This document shows positions 8,855-18,032 of a DNA stretch of 64,000 bases, one piece after another. The position numbers and the translations under genes were made by a program. The stretch comes from Bryobacterales bacterium F-183 (GTDB taxonomy: Bacteria > Acidobacteriota > Terriglobia > Bryobacterales > Bryobacteraceae). Position 1 is the stretch's first letter. The number at the start of each line of letters is the position of its first letter. The notes beneath the pieces are model-generated. The model was given only the letters and a program-made list of their open reading frames with translations. It had not been told where the DNA came from and ran no database searches. The DNA is taken from positions 992,001 through 1,056,000 of the forward strand of contig AP025252.1 in the NCBI GenBank assembly GCA_016865505.2. Direction: 5' to 3'.

Positions 8855-9943
8855 TTACTTCTTTGCGTCCGCCGTCATGCGCACCGGTTTGCCAGTTTTT
8901 ACCGATGCTTTGGCGGCTTCAATGATTTCGATCACGCCGACGTTGATGTCGATGGCGGTCATGCCTTCCACCGGCTTGCCGGAACGGATCGCGCTGATCA
9001 TATAGGCGATGGGTTCGGCCTTTTCGGGTACAAGGGGCAGGATATCGGCGTTGGCTGCGGGTTGACGTCCCTTGCGGACTTCCACTTTGCCGTTGGTCAT
9101 AACGGCGCTGCCTTCGCGGCCGAAGATCTCGAGTTCCTGGAAGCTGCGGGGAAGGTCCCAACTGCCTTCAAAGAGCCCGCTGCCATTTTTCCAATGTAGG
9201 ACGATGGTCGCGTTGTCTTCCACTTTGGGAAAGCGCTGGGGCTGCAGGCGGTTGACGGTGGCGTAGACGGTTTCGGGACGGCCCAGGTACATCAAGGCCC
9301 AGAGCGCGTTGTAGCAGCCGAAGTCCATGAGCGCGCCGGCGCCGTTCTTTTCGGGGTCGGTGAGCCAGTCGAAGAAGTACTTGTTGCGGGCGCCTTCGGA
9401 GCTGGGTCCGCCATGGCCGACCACACCGCGCAGGCGGTACACGGTGCCGAGGGTACCATTGTCGGCGAGGGCTTTGGCGGTGTAGTTCGATGCCCACCAG
9501 GCCATCTGGTAGTTAGTGAGGATCTGGATGCCATGTTGTTTGGCGAGGGCCTGAATCGCCACCGCGTCCTTGTACGTGGAGGCGAGCGGCTTTTCGAACA
9601 TAAGGTGGATTTTGCGCGGTGCGCAGGCCTTGGCGATTTCCAGATGCCGGTTGTTTTCGACAAACGCCCAGACGATGTCGGGGCGCTTTTCGTCGAGCAT
9701 CTTGTTGTAGTCGGAGTAGATCAGATTGTCGGCGACGCCGATCTTTTTGGCTTCGGCTACGAGGTCCGGGATAGTTTCGGCGACGCCGACCAGGGTCGCG
9801 GGTTTGCCGGCCACCATCTTGGGCAGATGTCCCCAGGCATGCGAGTGTACGAGGCCGATGACAGCGATCTTCATCGGTTCCTGGCCGCTGGCGGACATGG
9901 CAAATGCAGCCAATGCAGCGGCTGCCAACAGTTGCTGTCTCAT
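8855..9943 (-). CDS. Exported Gfo/Idh/MocA family oxidoreductase
   Basis: The 362-residue protein has a Sec-type signal (residues 1-20), the Rossmann start [12 protein letters not shown] and the family signature FEKP (Glu117-Lys118-Pro119), followed by the usual C-terminal alpha/beta domain. Gfo/Idh members use NAD(P) to oxidise or reduce sugars and cyclitols; exported members carry a tightly bound cofactor. It is followed by the 3-keto-disaccharide hydrolase gene, so a sugar 3-oxidation role is a reasonable inference. It begins 21 bp after the stop of the kinase-like gene and may be co-transcribed with it. Confidence 0.85.
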   Translation of the reverse strand: MRQQLLAAAALAAFAMSASGQEPMKIAVIGLVHSHAWGHLPKMVAGKPATLVGVAETIPDLVAEAKKIGVADNLIYSDYNKMLDEKRPDIVWAFVENNRHLEIAKACAPRKIHLMFEKPLASTYKDAVAIQALAKQHGIQILTNYQMAWWASNYTAKALADNGTLGTVYRLRGVVGHGGPSSEGARNKYFFDWLTDPEKNGAGALMDFGCYNALWALMYLGRPETVYATVNRLQPQRFPKVEDNATIVLHWKNGSGLFEGSWDLPRSFQELEIFGREGSAVMTNGKVEVRKGRQPAANADILPLVPEKAEPIAYMISAIRSGKPVEGMTAIDINVGVIEIIEAAKASVKTGKPVRMTADAKK

Positions 9944-9964
9944 GTTGGTTTAGCCCCGAGAATA

Positions 9965-12043
9965 TCACGGACAGGCTTTGGCAGCAGCGCTGCGGATGCC
10001 TGTACCGACGGCCTCTTCGCCGGGGAGTTTGACCGTCACCTTTTCGAACTCGGCGACGGCTTGTTTACGGATCGTACAGTCGCTGGTGAGTTCGCCGAGT
10101 TTGCCCAGGGCTCGTGTACGGAGCATGTGGGGCGTGGGGCGATCGACGGTGGCTTCATTCAGAAGTCCTTTGGCGAGCGTGTCGGCTTCAAGCAGCGGAC
10201 CTCTAGCGAGCAGCGGTTCTTCGGGATTGACGAAAGCGGCCGATTCGATGAGTGCGCGGGCGAGCAGTTCGCGCGTCTCGATGTCGCGCGGGTCGCGACG
10301 CATGATCTCGCGCAGGATGTCGATGCATTCCGCAAATCGATTGGCGGCGTGTTCGAGGTTGTCGCCGCCGAGTGCGGTTTCTGCGAGTCCCGCAACGAAC
10401 ATCAGGCGGGCTTTTTGGATGCTGGCGCCGATGCCTTTGTTGATACCGGCTACGAGGTCGAGTCCGATGCGGGCCTGGTCGAGCGCGGCGTTGTGATTGC
10501 CCTGGCGGAAGTAGGCGTCGGCCATCGCGTACCGGGCGTCCATGCGTACTCCGGTGGCGTTCTTGTCGTTCCCGAGTTCAAGCTCGGCCTGGTCAAGCGC
10601 GGCGAGGTCTGTGGCGGATACGCTGCCCGCCTGGTCGAGGATCGCGCGGACGCGGAGGGCGCGGCAGGTGAGCCGGATGCGAGTGATCGAGTCGTTACCG
10701 CCGCGAATGCTGGGCGCCATGGTGAGGCACTGTTCGGCGGCTTGTGCGGCTTCGGCAGACTTGCGGGTCAACAGCAGCAGGTTCGTCTTGCGGACTAGCA
10801 GGTCCCCCATGGCCGTCGCGACTTGGGGGTCGGGGAGGAGCGAGGCTCCGTCCTGCCAGAAGAGGTCCTGCGCGGAGCGGTAGCGGGTGAGAGCTTGATC
10901 GAAGTCCCCGAGCGCGACCATGGCGTTGGCGGTTTCGTACTGGCCGAGGGCGAAGGTTTTGCGCTGCACGCGATCTTCGGGGTTGAGTTCCGGTAGGTGC
11001 TCGTCGAGGTACGTGACGCCTTGGGCGATCATCTTGCGGCGGAGGTCGAGGGACTGGGGGAGGTCCGCGATGTGCTGGGGCATCTGGATGGCCATGAGTC
11101 CTGCGGTGCCGCGGAGGTCGTTGAGGGCAGCTTCGAGGCGATAGCGTTCGCGGATGCTGACGATGGAATACCAGAGAAAGAGCAGGCCGACGACGGTGGC
11201 ACCCGTGGCGGCGAGCATCAGCGCCTTGTGGCGGAAGAGGAACTTGCGGGCGCGATAGAGCGAGGTTTGGGGTCGCGCGAGGACGGGGAAGCCTTTGGCA
11301 TAACGTTCGACGTCGAGGGCGAGTTGCTCCACCGATTCGTAGCCGCTTTGTTCCGCTTTGGCGGCGATGTCGCGGAGTTCGGCGGGGAGGCTGCGTCCGG
11401 CGAAGACGGCGGGGAGTACGACAGAGCCGAGAGCGACGATGTCGGGTCGGGTAGAGGCTATGGGCTCGTCGCCACTGAGGTACGCGGCTCCGAAATCGGA
11501 GAGAACGGGGGTACCGTCCGGGGCCACGCCGACCAGGGTCGGGTTGCCGAGGTCGCCGTGCGGGAGGAGGTTCGAGTGGGCCTGGCGTACGGCGCGGCAG
11601 ATGGTGAAGAAGAGAGCCAGGCGATCTTCGAGGTTGTGGCGGAGGATGAAGTCCGCGACGGGCTTGGTGTCGGCAGCGGGTTCGGGGTAGATCAGGAAGG
11701 GTGTGCCGTGGGCAATGCCGCCTCCGGCGAGGCGGACGATCGAGGGGTCCGAGATGCCGCGGAAGGAGGCCTCCACCTGGGCGAGGCGGCGAGTGAACTC
11801 TTCGGCAGGGAGGCGCGCGGTTGAGAGGATACGGGCTCGGGCGACTTCGGTGGGTCCGCGTCTGACACGCAGGACCGCGCCGGCGTTGGTGTCGGCGATC
11901 TTTTCGACCAGGGTCCAGCCGCCGGGAAGGAATTCGGTGGTGATGCTGGTGGGCTGCGGCGGCTGTGGGTCGGAAGGGGTCATGTACGGCAGGTTTGAGG
12001 GACTGCGAACCACTGTAACAAAAGGCCTGCTGTTATCATGCAA
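9965..12043 (-). CDS. Degenerate Ser/Thr kinase-like protein with one TM helix and TPR-like region
   Basis: A 692-residue protein: kinase-fold N-half (about 38-252), one transmembrane helix (about 273-297), then an extracytoplasmic helical repeat region (about 360-650) like TPR. The kinase core keeps Asp164 (HGDLGN) and Asp183 (DFG). The Arg of HRD is Gly163, the catalytic-loop Lys is Gly166, the Asn is Thr169, and the VAVK lysine is Arg. It is thus probably a pseudokinase or a very weak kinase that senses or scaffolds. The start could be ATG 11983 (MTPSDPQ) instead of 12043; the longer form leaves only 5 bp to the divergent glycosyltransferase, so the shorter is attractive. Neither has a clear Shine-Dalgarno. 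Confidence 0.72.
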   Translation of the reverse strand: MHDNSRPFVTVVRSPSNLPYMTPSDPQPPQPTSITTEFLPGGWTLVEKIADTNAGAVLRVRRGPTEVARARILSTARLPAEEFTRRLAQVEASFRGISDPSIVRLAGGGIAHGTPFLIYPEPAADTKPVADFILRHNLEDRLALFFTICRAVRQAHSNLLPHGDLGNPTLVGVAPDGTPVLSDFGAAYLSGDEPIASTRPDIVALGSVVLPAVFAGRSLPAELRDIAAKAEQSGYESVEQLALDVERYAKGFPVLARPQTSLYRARKFLFRHKALMLAATGATVVGLLFLWYSIVSIRERYRLEAALNDLRGTAGLMAIQMPQHIADLPQSLDLRRKMIAQGVTYLDEHLPELNPEDRVQRKTFALGQYETANAMVALGDFDQALTRYRSAQDLFWQDGASLLPDPQVATAMGDLLVRKTNLLLLTRKSAEAAQAAEQCLTMAPSIRGGNDSITRIRLTCRALRVRAILDQAGSVSATDLAALDQAELELGNDKNATGVRMDARYAMADAYFRQGNHNAALDQARIGLDLVAGINKGIGASIQKARLMFVAGLAETALGGDNLEHAANRFAECIDILREIMRRDPRDIETRELLARALIESAAFVNPEEPLLARGPLLEADTLAKGLLNEATVDRPTPHMLRTRALGKLGELTSDCTIRKQAVAEFEKVTVKLPGEEAVGTGIRSAAAKACP

Positions 12044-12048
12044 TTCGG

Positions 12049-12963
12049 ATGAGTTCCGACCCCGCCGCCGAGCACGCTGCCCAATCTGCCGAGCCTCTAG
12101 CGCCCAAAGTGACGGCGCTGATCGTGTCGTACAACAGCGCGGACGCGCTGCGCCGCTGTGTGCAGTCGTTACGCGCGTCAGAGGGGCGCGACCTGTTTGA
12201 GATTCTGGTGGTGGACCTTGGGTCGCGCGATGAGAGTCCGCAGATCGACACGGAGTTCGACGATATTACGATGCTGCGGCTGCCTAAGCATTTTGGGGCG
12301 ACCAAGGCGATGAACATCGCGACACGGACGGCGATGGGCGACTACATCTTCTATCTAGATCCGCATGTGGAGCTGAAGCCGGATGCGCTGGTGCGGCTGA
12401 TGCGGCATCTGGACGGGGACGACGATGCGTCGGCCGTGTGTCCGCTGCTTGAGGAGGCTGGGTCGGGCAGGCCTGTGCCGCAGGCGTACCGGTTGCCGAA
12501 TCGCGAGACGCTGGACGCGGCCTGCAAGAGCGGGGTTGTGCCACTGGCGGCCGTGAATGTGGGCGACGGAGCATCGCCGGTGCCGGTGGAATACCACAGC
12601 CGGGCGGCGTTGATGGTGCGTAAGGTGTTTGTGCAGGGGATGAACTACTTCGACGAGAGGTACGGGCATTACTGGGGGGACGCTGAGCTGGCTTGGCAGA
12701 TCCGTAAGGCCGGGAAGAAAACTCTCATCCTACCGGGTGCGCGGGCGAGTTGGTATGCGCCGCCGCCGGAGTCAAAATCCAAAGCGCTGGAGGCGGACCG
12801 TTGGGTGGGCGCGTCGGCGTTTTTGCGCAAGCATGAGGGATTTGGCGCCGGGCTGGGGTTCTTGTTTGGGGCTGCGTTACGAGCGCTGTTCAGCTTCAAC
12901 TTCGGGCTGTTTACGGCGCTAGTGAGCGGTCAGAAGGTGGACGGGAACCAGGGTCCGATATAA
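12049..12963 (+). CDS. Glycosyltransferase family 2 protein
   Basis: A 304-residue GT-A fold enzyme resembling rhamnosyltransferase-like GT2 proteins. Visible signatures are VTALIVSYNSADALRRCVQSL (nucleotide-binding start), ILVVDLGSRDES, the metal/donor region YLDPHVELKPDA and the acceptor-side WGDAELAWQIRKAGKK, which corresponds to the ED-type base motif. A C-terminal hydrophobic stretch (about residues 262-290) may anchor it at the membrane. It probably adds a sugar to a cell-surface glycan. It is convergent with galU, which makes UDP-glucose, and shares a bidirectional terminator with it. Confidence 0.85.
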   Translation: MSSDPAAEHAAQSAEPLAPKVTALIVSYNSADALRRCVQSLRASEGRDLFEILVVDLGSRDESPQIDTEFDDITMLRLPKHFGATKAMNIATRTAMGDYIFYLDPHVELKPDALVRLMRHLDGDDDASAVCPLLEEAGSGRPVPQAYRLPNRETLDAACKSGVVPLAAVNVGDGASPVPVEYHSRAALMVRKVFVQGMNYFDERYGHYWGDAELAWQIRKAGKKTLILPGARASWYAPPPESKSKALEADRWVGASAFLRKHEGFGAGLGFLFGAALRALFSFNFGLFTALVSGQKVDGNQGPI

Positions 12964-12968
12964 ATGAG

Positions 12969-13000
12969 AAAAGGCCTCCTGTTTTGGCAGGAGGCCTTTT
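12969..13000. terminator. Bidirectional rho-independent terminator
   Basis: A perfect 13-bp stem (AAAAGGCCTCCTG and its complement) closes a TTTTGG loop, with A-runs and T-runs on the two sides. It lies 5 bp after the glycosyltransferase stop and 12 bp after the galU stop, and it serves both convergent genes. Confidence 0.93.
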
Positions 13001-13012
13001 TGTTTGTGCCGG

Positions 13013-13897
13013 TTAGAGCGTGAGCTTTTTGAGATATTCGCGGAAGGGGCCGCCGAGGTCGTGCCGCTTGAGGCCGAATTCGACGGTGGCTTTGAGGAAG
13101 CCGAGCTTGTCGCCCGCGTCGTAGCGGGAACCTTCGAACTTGTAACCGTAAATCGGGCGGCTGCGGAGCAGATGCTTTAGGGCATCAGTGAGCTGGAGTT
13201 CGCCGCCGCTGCCGGGTTCGATGGACTCAATGGAACCAAAGATTTCCGGCGTCAGGACGTAGCGGCCGATGATGGCGAGATTCGACGGGGCTTCTTCTGC
13301 CTTGGGCTTTTCCACCAGGTTGCGGATGCGGTACAGACGGTCGCCCCCGGCCACGTGGCTGATGGGTTCGGCATCGACCACGCCGTAGGCCGAGATCTGG
13401 TCCTTGGGGACTTCCATCAGGGCAACTACGGAGGCGCCGTAGAAGTCGTACACATCGAGGAGTTGGCGGAGGCAGGGTACACCGGCGTCGATGACGTCGT
13501 CAGAGAGGACGACGGCAAAGGGTTCGGGACCCACCAGTTCCTTGGCCTGCAGGACTGCGTGGCCGAGGCCCAGGGCCTGCTTTTGCCGCGTGTAGGCGAG
13601 GTTGGTCATCTCCGAGACGCTCTGCACAACCTGCAGAAGTTCCTTCTTGTTCTTCGAACTCAGAAGTTGCTCCATTTCGAAAGAGACATCGAAATGGTCC
13701 TCAATCGAGGATTTGCCGCGTCCGGTGACGATGATAATGTTTTGGATTCCCGAGTGGATGGCCTCTTCCACGCCGTACTGGATGAGGGGTTTATCCACAA
13801 GCGGCAGCATCTCCTTGGGCATCGCTTTCGTCGCGGGGAGAAAGCGCGTGCCGAGGCCGGCCGCAGGGAATACCGCTTTTCTAACTTTTGGAATCAT
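13013..13897 (-). CDS. galU: UTP--glucose-1-phosphate uridylyltransferase
   Basis: The 294-residue enzyme makes UDP-glucose from UTP and glucose-1-phosphate in the cytoplasm for surface polysaccharide and trehalose-type pathways. The nucleotidyltransferase signature is clear: FPAAGLGTRFLPATKAMPKE at the N-terminus, DKPLIQYGVEEA, the catalytic VVLSDDVID loop and VEKPKAEEAPSNLAIIGRY. The length is normal for bacterial GalU. It may be the last gene of a minus-strand group with the two-component pair upstream, 47 bp away. Confidence 0.95.
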   Translation of the reverse strand: MIPKVRKAVFPAAGLGTRFLPATKAMPKEMLPLVDKPLIQYGVEEAIHSGIQNIIIVTGRGKSSIEDHFDVSFEMEQLLSSKNKKELLQVVQSVSEMTNLAYTRQKQALGLGHAVLQAKELVGPEPFAVVLSDDVIDAGVPCLRQLLDVYDFYGASVVALMEVPKDQISAYGVVDAEPISHVAGGDRLYRIRNLVEKPKAEEAPSNLAIIGRYVLTPEIFGSIESIEPGSGGELQLTDALKHLLRSRPIYGYKFEGSRYDAGDKLGFLKATVEFGLKRHDLGGPFREYLKKLTL

Positions 13898-13944
13898 TAG
13901 ACGTTACGCTTGCAATGGTAGCGCCAAACGGCCTTGCGGCAAGC

Positions 13945-14610
13945 TTACGCCAGATTCGGGATCTTGATGATCTTCTTCTGGATGGCGTACTGGACGAGCT
14001 GCGCCTTGTTGTGGATATCCAGCTTGCGCATCAGGTTGAACTTGTGAGCCTCGACGGTTTTGACGCTGAGGTTCAAGTCGCAGGCGATTTCCTTGACGGA
14101 GTTGCCTTCGGCCAGCATTTTGAGCACTTCGCGCTCACGGGTGGTGAGGGTGGCAAAGCGCGGCAGACGGTTGGCCGACTTGATGCGGGAGCGGAAGTCG
14201 TCGACGAGCTGGGACAGCATGCGGGGGCTCAGATAGCTGCCACCACGGCAGATATCGCGCACGGCGGCGACGAGCTGCTGGGACGGGCTGTCCTTGAGGA
14301 CGTAGCCAGAGGCGCCCACTTCCATACCTTCGACGAGGTAGTCTTCATCGTCGTACATGGTGAGGAAGAGAACCTTGGTTTCCGGCCGGTTCTTACGGAT
14401 TTGACGAGTTGCCTCAAAGCTGCTCAGCCCCGGCATTCCGATGTCCATCAGAACGACGTCGGGCCGGACCTCAGCGGCCTTCTCCACGGCGTCTCCGCCA
14501 TTGGAGGCCTCACCGATAACTTCCATGTCGAGTTCCGCTGAAATCAGCGTTTTGATGCCCTGGCGGAACAGTGTGTGATCGTCCGCCAACAAAATCCGGA
14601 TCTTCGCCAT
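13945..14610 (-). CDS. NarL/LuxR-family response regulator
   Basis: The 221-residue protein has a receiver domain (residues 4-120) with acidic pocket Asp10-Asp11, phospho-acceptor Asp56 (VLMDIGMPG) and the conserved Lys in GYVLKDSP. A LuxR-type helix-turn-helix follows (about 150-215), with LTTREREVLKMLAEGNSVKEIA and the recognition helix in LSVKTVEAHKFNLMRKL. It lies 17 bp downstream of a HisKA_3-type kinase, which is its evident partner. Target genes are unknown. Confidence 0.93.
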   Translation of the reverse strand: MAKIRILLADDHTLFRQGIKTLISAELDMEVIGEASNGGDAVEKAAEVRPDVVLMDIGMPGLSSFEATRQIRKNRPETKVLFLTMYDDEDYLVEGMEVGASGYVLKDSPSQQLVAAVRDICRGGSYLSPRMLSQLVDDFRSRIKSANRLPRFATLTTREREVLKMLAEGNSVKEIACDLNLSVKTVEAHKFNLMRKLDIHNKAQLVQYAIQKKIIKIPNLA

Positions 14611-14627
14611 AATTCCTTACTGCCCTC

Positions 14628-16538
14628 CTACTGCCTGGTACGCACTGGCCTGTATGCGCGGGTTGGTTTGATTCCCGCTGCAGTTGTTACTTGCTCGCGT
14701 TGTTGCTGCCGGGGCGGGATCGACACGCCGGCACCAGCCAGCTTTCGCATCAATGCCACTGCACCCGGGTTGTCCTCCGGAGAGGCTCCCCCACTACTAC
14801 GTCTGCGGACCGGGGCCTCATGGGACGTACGTGCCGCCGCCAGTGCCACCGCTCGCTCCCCAGCCGGAATCACTTCGTTTTCCGCGACTGGAAGCTCAAT
14901 CGAGATCCTTGTGCCACGTTCGCTGCGCTTTTGACCGCGACTTTTGGGCGAACTGGACACCCGGAAACGGCCCCCTAACAGAGCCACTCGCTCACGCATC
15001 CCCGACAGACCGAAAGAGTCCCGCCGGGCTAGCGCTTCTTCCACAACAAACCCAACGCCGTTGTCTTCCACGTTGAGCCTTAGTACTCCATCGGCTGAAC
15101 TTACCGAAACATTTACAGTAGTTGCCTTGGAGTGTTTGCCGATGTTGTTAAAACACTCTTGCACCAGCCGGTATACAATCACCTCGATTTTCTGAGGCAA
15201 TCCACCCAGCCGGGCTAGGCTTAACTTGACCCGGATGGGGTGTACGCGCTGGAAGCGTGCGACCAGTTGGCGCAACGCCGCGCCGAGGCCGAGCGATTCC
15301 AAAACCGCCGGGCTTAAGGCGGCGATAAGACGGCGCATTTCAAGGATGGTGCGTTCCGTCAGGTCCCGCGCCTCGCGTAGCTTGCGGCGGGATTCCACTT
15401 CCTGTTCCGGTAGCTCGGATTCGAGCAGTTCCATTTGCAGGCGGATACAAAGGAGCGATTGGCCCGCCTCGTCGTGCAGCTCACGGCTGATGCGGCGGCG
15501 CTCCATCTCCTCGACGTGCAACATATGTTCGGCGAGTTGCCGGATCTGTTCTTCGCTGGCGGCGAGATGCTCCATCAGACGGGTCTTTTCGGCGGCCATC
15601 AGGCAGCGTTCGGCGGCGGCGGCGAGCAGTTCCTGTTCGCGCGGCAGCCACTCATAGAAGGACCGGAAGCCGAATTGGATGATACCCGCGACCTTACCGT
15701 CCTTCGACAGCGGGATGGACCAGCAGGACTCGTACTTGGTTTTCCACGAAGCGTCGAGCAGTGCGCTGGCCGGGGCCGTACGGCAATCCACAAACTTGGG
15801 CTTGGCGATGGCGCGGAGGTTCAGCTTAGGATTGACCGGCGGGACAGGATTCTGATCGGCGGGGAGGGAGGCGACGAACGTCCAGTCGGTACCCGCAGCA
15901 TTCAAGAGGCCGAGTTCGCCCGCGTCGGCGCCACAGACGCCCATTAAGGTCTGTAAGAAACGGCGCAGTAGTTCTTCGAGGTTGTGCGATTCGAGTTCGA
16001 CGCGGAAGAGCTCGTAAAAAGCTTCTGTTTCCGCTTCGCGAACCTGGTAGTACGCATTGTTCAGGGTGAGGATCACACAGAAGTGGATCTGTTCCCGAAC
16101 CCATTGAAAATTCGCTTGTTGCGCCGGATCGGACGAGGCCTTGCGGAGGCGCGCCGTTAGCAATTGATCGTACTCCTGGAGGGCTTCTACGATCGCGCTA
16201 GGAGGTAGATTGAGCTTGGCCAGGCGGCGGCCGCTGTATTCCACCTGCTCAATGAACTTGAGCGCGGGCTGACCACCGGCGAGGATGCGTACCGCGTTGC
16301 CAAAGGTGATGGCGGCAAGGGCGGTACGCTGGGGCGCCAGGTAGCCCTGCTTTTCGAGCTTGGCCTGAAAGCGCTGGTCCAGCTTTTCGACATCGCGCTC
16401 GAGCAGTGCGGACATGCGCTGCAGTTGCGAGCGCAACTGGTCGCTTAGTACATCCGCTGCGTCGGCGAGTTCCGGTGATAGTTCGGCTGTTGGCAAACGG
16501 TTCCCAAACGCGTGGCAATCACGCGATATAGTGTCCAT
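14628..16538 (-). CDS. Cytoplasmic sensor histidine kinase (HisKA_3/HATPase) with GAF domain
   Basis: A 636-residue kinase with an all-helical N-terminal region (about 25-175), a GAF-like domain (about 185-320), the HisKA_3 dimerisation box RRRISRELHDEAGQSL with phospho-acceptor His355, and an HATPase_c domain (NVEDNGVGF, GLSGMRERVALLGG). There is no transmembrane segment, so it senses a cytoplasmic signal. The N-terminal helices resemble those of RsbR/globin-type sensors, but I cannot assign a ligand. An unusual tail of about 85 residues, rich in Arg/Ala/Pro, follows the HATPase domain. The gene is paired with the response regulator 17 bp downstream. Confidence 0.9.
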   Translation of the reverse strand: MDTISRDCHAFGNRLPTAELSPELADAADVLSDQLRSQLQRMSALLERDVEKLDQRFQAKLEKQGYLAPQRTALAAITFGNAVRILAGGQPALKFIEQVEYSGRRLAKLNLPPSAIVEALQEYDQLLTARLRKASSDPAQQANFQWVREQIHFCVILTLNNAYYQVREAETEAFYELFRVELESHNLEELLRRFLQTLMGVCGADAGELGLLNAAGTDWTFVASLPADQNPVPPVNPKLNLRAIAKPKFVDCRTAPASALLDASWKTKYESCWSIPLSKDGKVAGIIQFGFRSFYEWLPREQELLAAAAERCLMAAEKTRLMEHLAASEEQIRQLAEHMLHVEEMERRRISRELHDEAGQSLLCIRLQMELLESELPEQEVESRRKLREARDLTERTILEMRRLIAALSPAVLESLGLGAALRQLVARFQRVHPIRVKLSLARLGGLPQKIEVIVYRLVQECFNNIGKHSKATTVNVSVSSADGVLRLNVEDNGVGFVVEEALARRDSFGLSGMRERVALLGGRFRVSSSPKSRGQKRSERGTRISIELPVAENEVIPAGERAVALAAARTSHEAPVRRRSSGGASPEDNPGAVALMRKLAGAGVSIPPRQQQREQVTTAAGIKPTRAYRPVRTRQ

Positions 16539-16603
16539 CGGCTAAGTAAGTGGTTCTCTTTAGAAAACCTGTTAAAAACGGTACACTTACGTTTGTTCCC
16601 CCC

Positions 16604-17833
16604 ATGAAAATTCTGGTGATCGGCGGCGGCGGCCGCGAACATGCCATTGCCTGGCGACTTTTGGCTAACGGACATACCGTATTCGCTTGCCCTGGCAACC
16701 CCGGGATTACAGCTCATGGTGGTACGTCGATTCCTGGCGGCGATTTCTTAGCCGCAGCACGGCAGGCTGACGTAGACCTTACGGTGGTAGGTCCTGAGGC
16801 GCCGCTGGTGGCCGGGGTGGTCGATCAGTTCCGCGCGGAGGGTTTGCAGATTGTGGGTCCGACGGCGGCGAATGCGCAGTTGGAGGCCAGCAAGATGTAC
16901 TCCAAGCAGTTCATGGTGGACACCGGGATTCCCACGGCGCGGTTCGCGCGGGTGGAGACGGTAGAGGATGGACTGCGGGCGCTAGAGGGCTTTCCTGAGC
17001 TGCCGGTGGTGATCAAGGCCGACGGGTTGGCGGCGGGCAAGGGCGTGATCATCGCGCATACGGCTGAGGAGGCGCGCGAGGCGGTACGTACCTTGGGGCC
17101 GCGGCTGGTGATCGAGGAATTTTTGATCGGCGAAGAGGTCAGCTTTATTGCGCTGTGCGACGGGAAGTCCGCGGTGGCGCTGGAGCCGACCCAGGATCAC
17201 AAGACCATTTTTGACGGCGATACGGGGCCGAATACCGGGGGTATGGGGTCGTATTGCGATGGGCGGATTCTGACGGCGGAGCAGGGCGCGGATGTCATGC
17301 GTACGGTGATTGAGCCGGCGGTGGCGCGGTTGGGGTTCAGCGGATTTCTGTACGCCGGGCTGATGATGACGGCGGCGGGTCCTAAGGTGTTGGAGTTCAA
17401 TGTCCGGCTGGGCGACCCGGAGACGCAGGCGTTGATGCACCGGATGGATTGCGACTTTGGCGAGATCCTGCTGGCGGCGGCGGAGCCGGGCGGATTGGCG
17501 GGTAAGTCCTTTGATTGGAAGACGGAACCTTCGGTTTGCGTGGTGATGTCGGCGGCGGGTTATCCGGCAACGCCTCGTGCGGGGGACCGGATTACGGGGC
17601 TTGAGGACGCTGCGGCGACGGGCGCGGTGGTGTTCCAGGCGGGGACGAAGCTAGGGGCGGGGAACGATCTGGTGACGGCAGGAGGCCGCGTGTTGGGGGT
17701 TACAGCTTCGGGTACGGACCTGCCGGAGGCGATTGCCAGAACGTACGACGCGGTGGGCAAGATCGCGTTTGACGGGGCACATTACCGGCGGGATATTGCG
17801 GCGAAGGGTTTGAAGCGCTGGCAGCAGGCGTAG
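16604..17833 (+). CDS. purD: Phosphoribosylamine--glycine ligase
   Basis: The 409-residue GARS enzyme of purine synthesis joins glycine to 5-phosphoribosylamine using ATP. The start ATG 16604 is chosen because the conserved N-terminus MKILVIGGGGREHA begins there; the frame is open to 16550, but that extension has no homology pattern. ATP-grasp features are present: VIKADGLAAGKGV, the EEFLIGEEVSF strand, HKTIFDGDTGPNTGGMG, and the ligand residues in VLEFNVRLGDPETQ. It stands alone, divergent from the histidine kinase. Confidence 0.95.
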   Translation: MKILVIGGGGREHAIAWRLLANGHTVFACPGNPGITAHGGTSIPGGDFLAAARQADVDLTVVGPEAPLVAGVVDQFRAEGLQIVGPTAANAQLEASKMYSKQFMVDTGIPTARFARVETVEDGLRALEGFPELPVVIKADGLAAGKGVIIAHTAEEAREAVRTLGPRLVIEEFLIGEEVSFIALCDGKSAVALEPTQDHKTIFDGDTGPNTGGMGSYCDGRILTAEQGADVMRTVIEPAVARLGFSGFLYAGLMMTAAGPKVLEFNVRLGDPETQALMHRMDCDFGEILLAAAEPGGLAGKSFDWKTEPSVCVVMSAAGYPATPRAGDRITGLEDAAATGAVVFQAGTKLGAGNDLVTAGGRVLGVTASGTDLPEAIARTYDAVGKIAFDGAHYRRDIAAKGLKRWQQA

Positions 17834-17852
17834 GGGCCGGGAGAGACAAAAG

Positions 17853-17884
17853 CCACGGTCCGGCCTCGGAGCAACCGAACCGTG
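17853..17884 (-). terminator. Hairpin, probable second terminator for the ChaN-like transcript
   Basis: Arms 17853-17863 and 17874-17884 pair over 11 bp with one mismatch. On the minus strand the hairpin is followed by CTTTTGTCTC, a modest T-run. It lies in tandem with the stronger minus-strand terminator 18 bp upstream and could also help end the convergent purD transcript. Confidence 0.5.
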
Positions 17885-17901
17885 GGTTCGAAATCGCCGC
17901 G

Positions 17902-17940
17902 AAAAAACAAAAACGATGTTAGAGAAAAGCTCCAACATCG
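17902..17940 (-). terminator. Rho-independent terminator for the ChaN/VOC operon
   Basis: Read on the minus strand, a 12-bp stem with one mismatch (17914-17940) is followed by a T-rich run complementary to the A-run at 17902-17913. It lies about 90 bp beyond the ChaN-like stop codon. Confidence 0.85.
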
Positions 17941-18032
17941 GTGCGACGGAGCGATGGTCCACCCATCCGCCCGCCTCTATCGTATAGCCGGTGTCCTACA
18001 GCAGTCATCACCCAGATGAGTGATTTGTTGAT

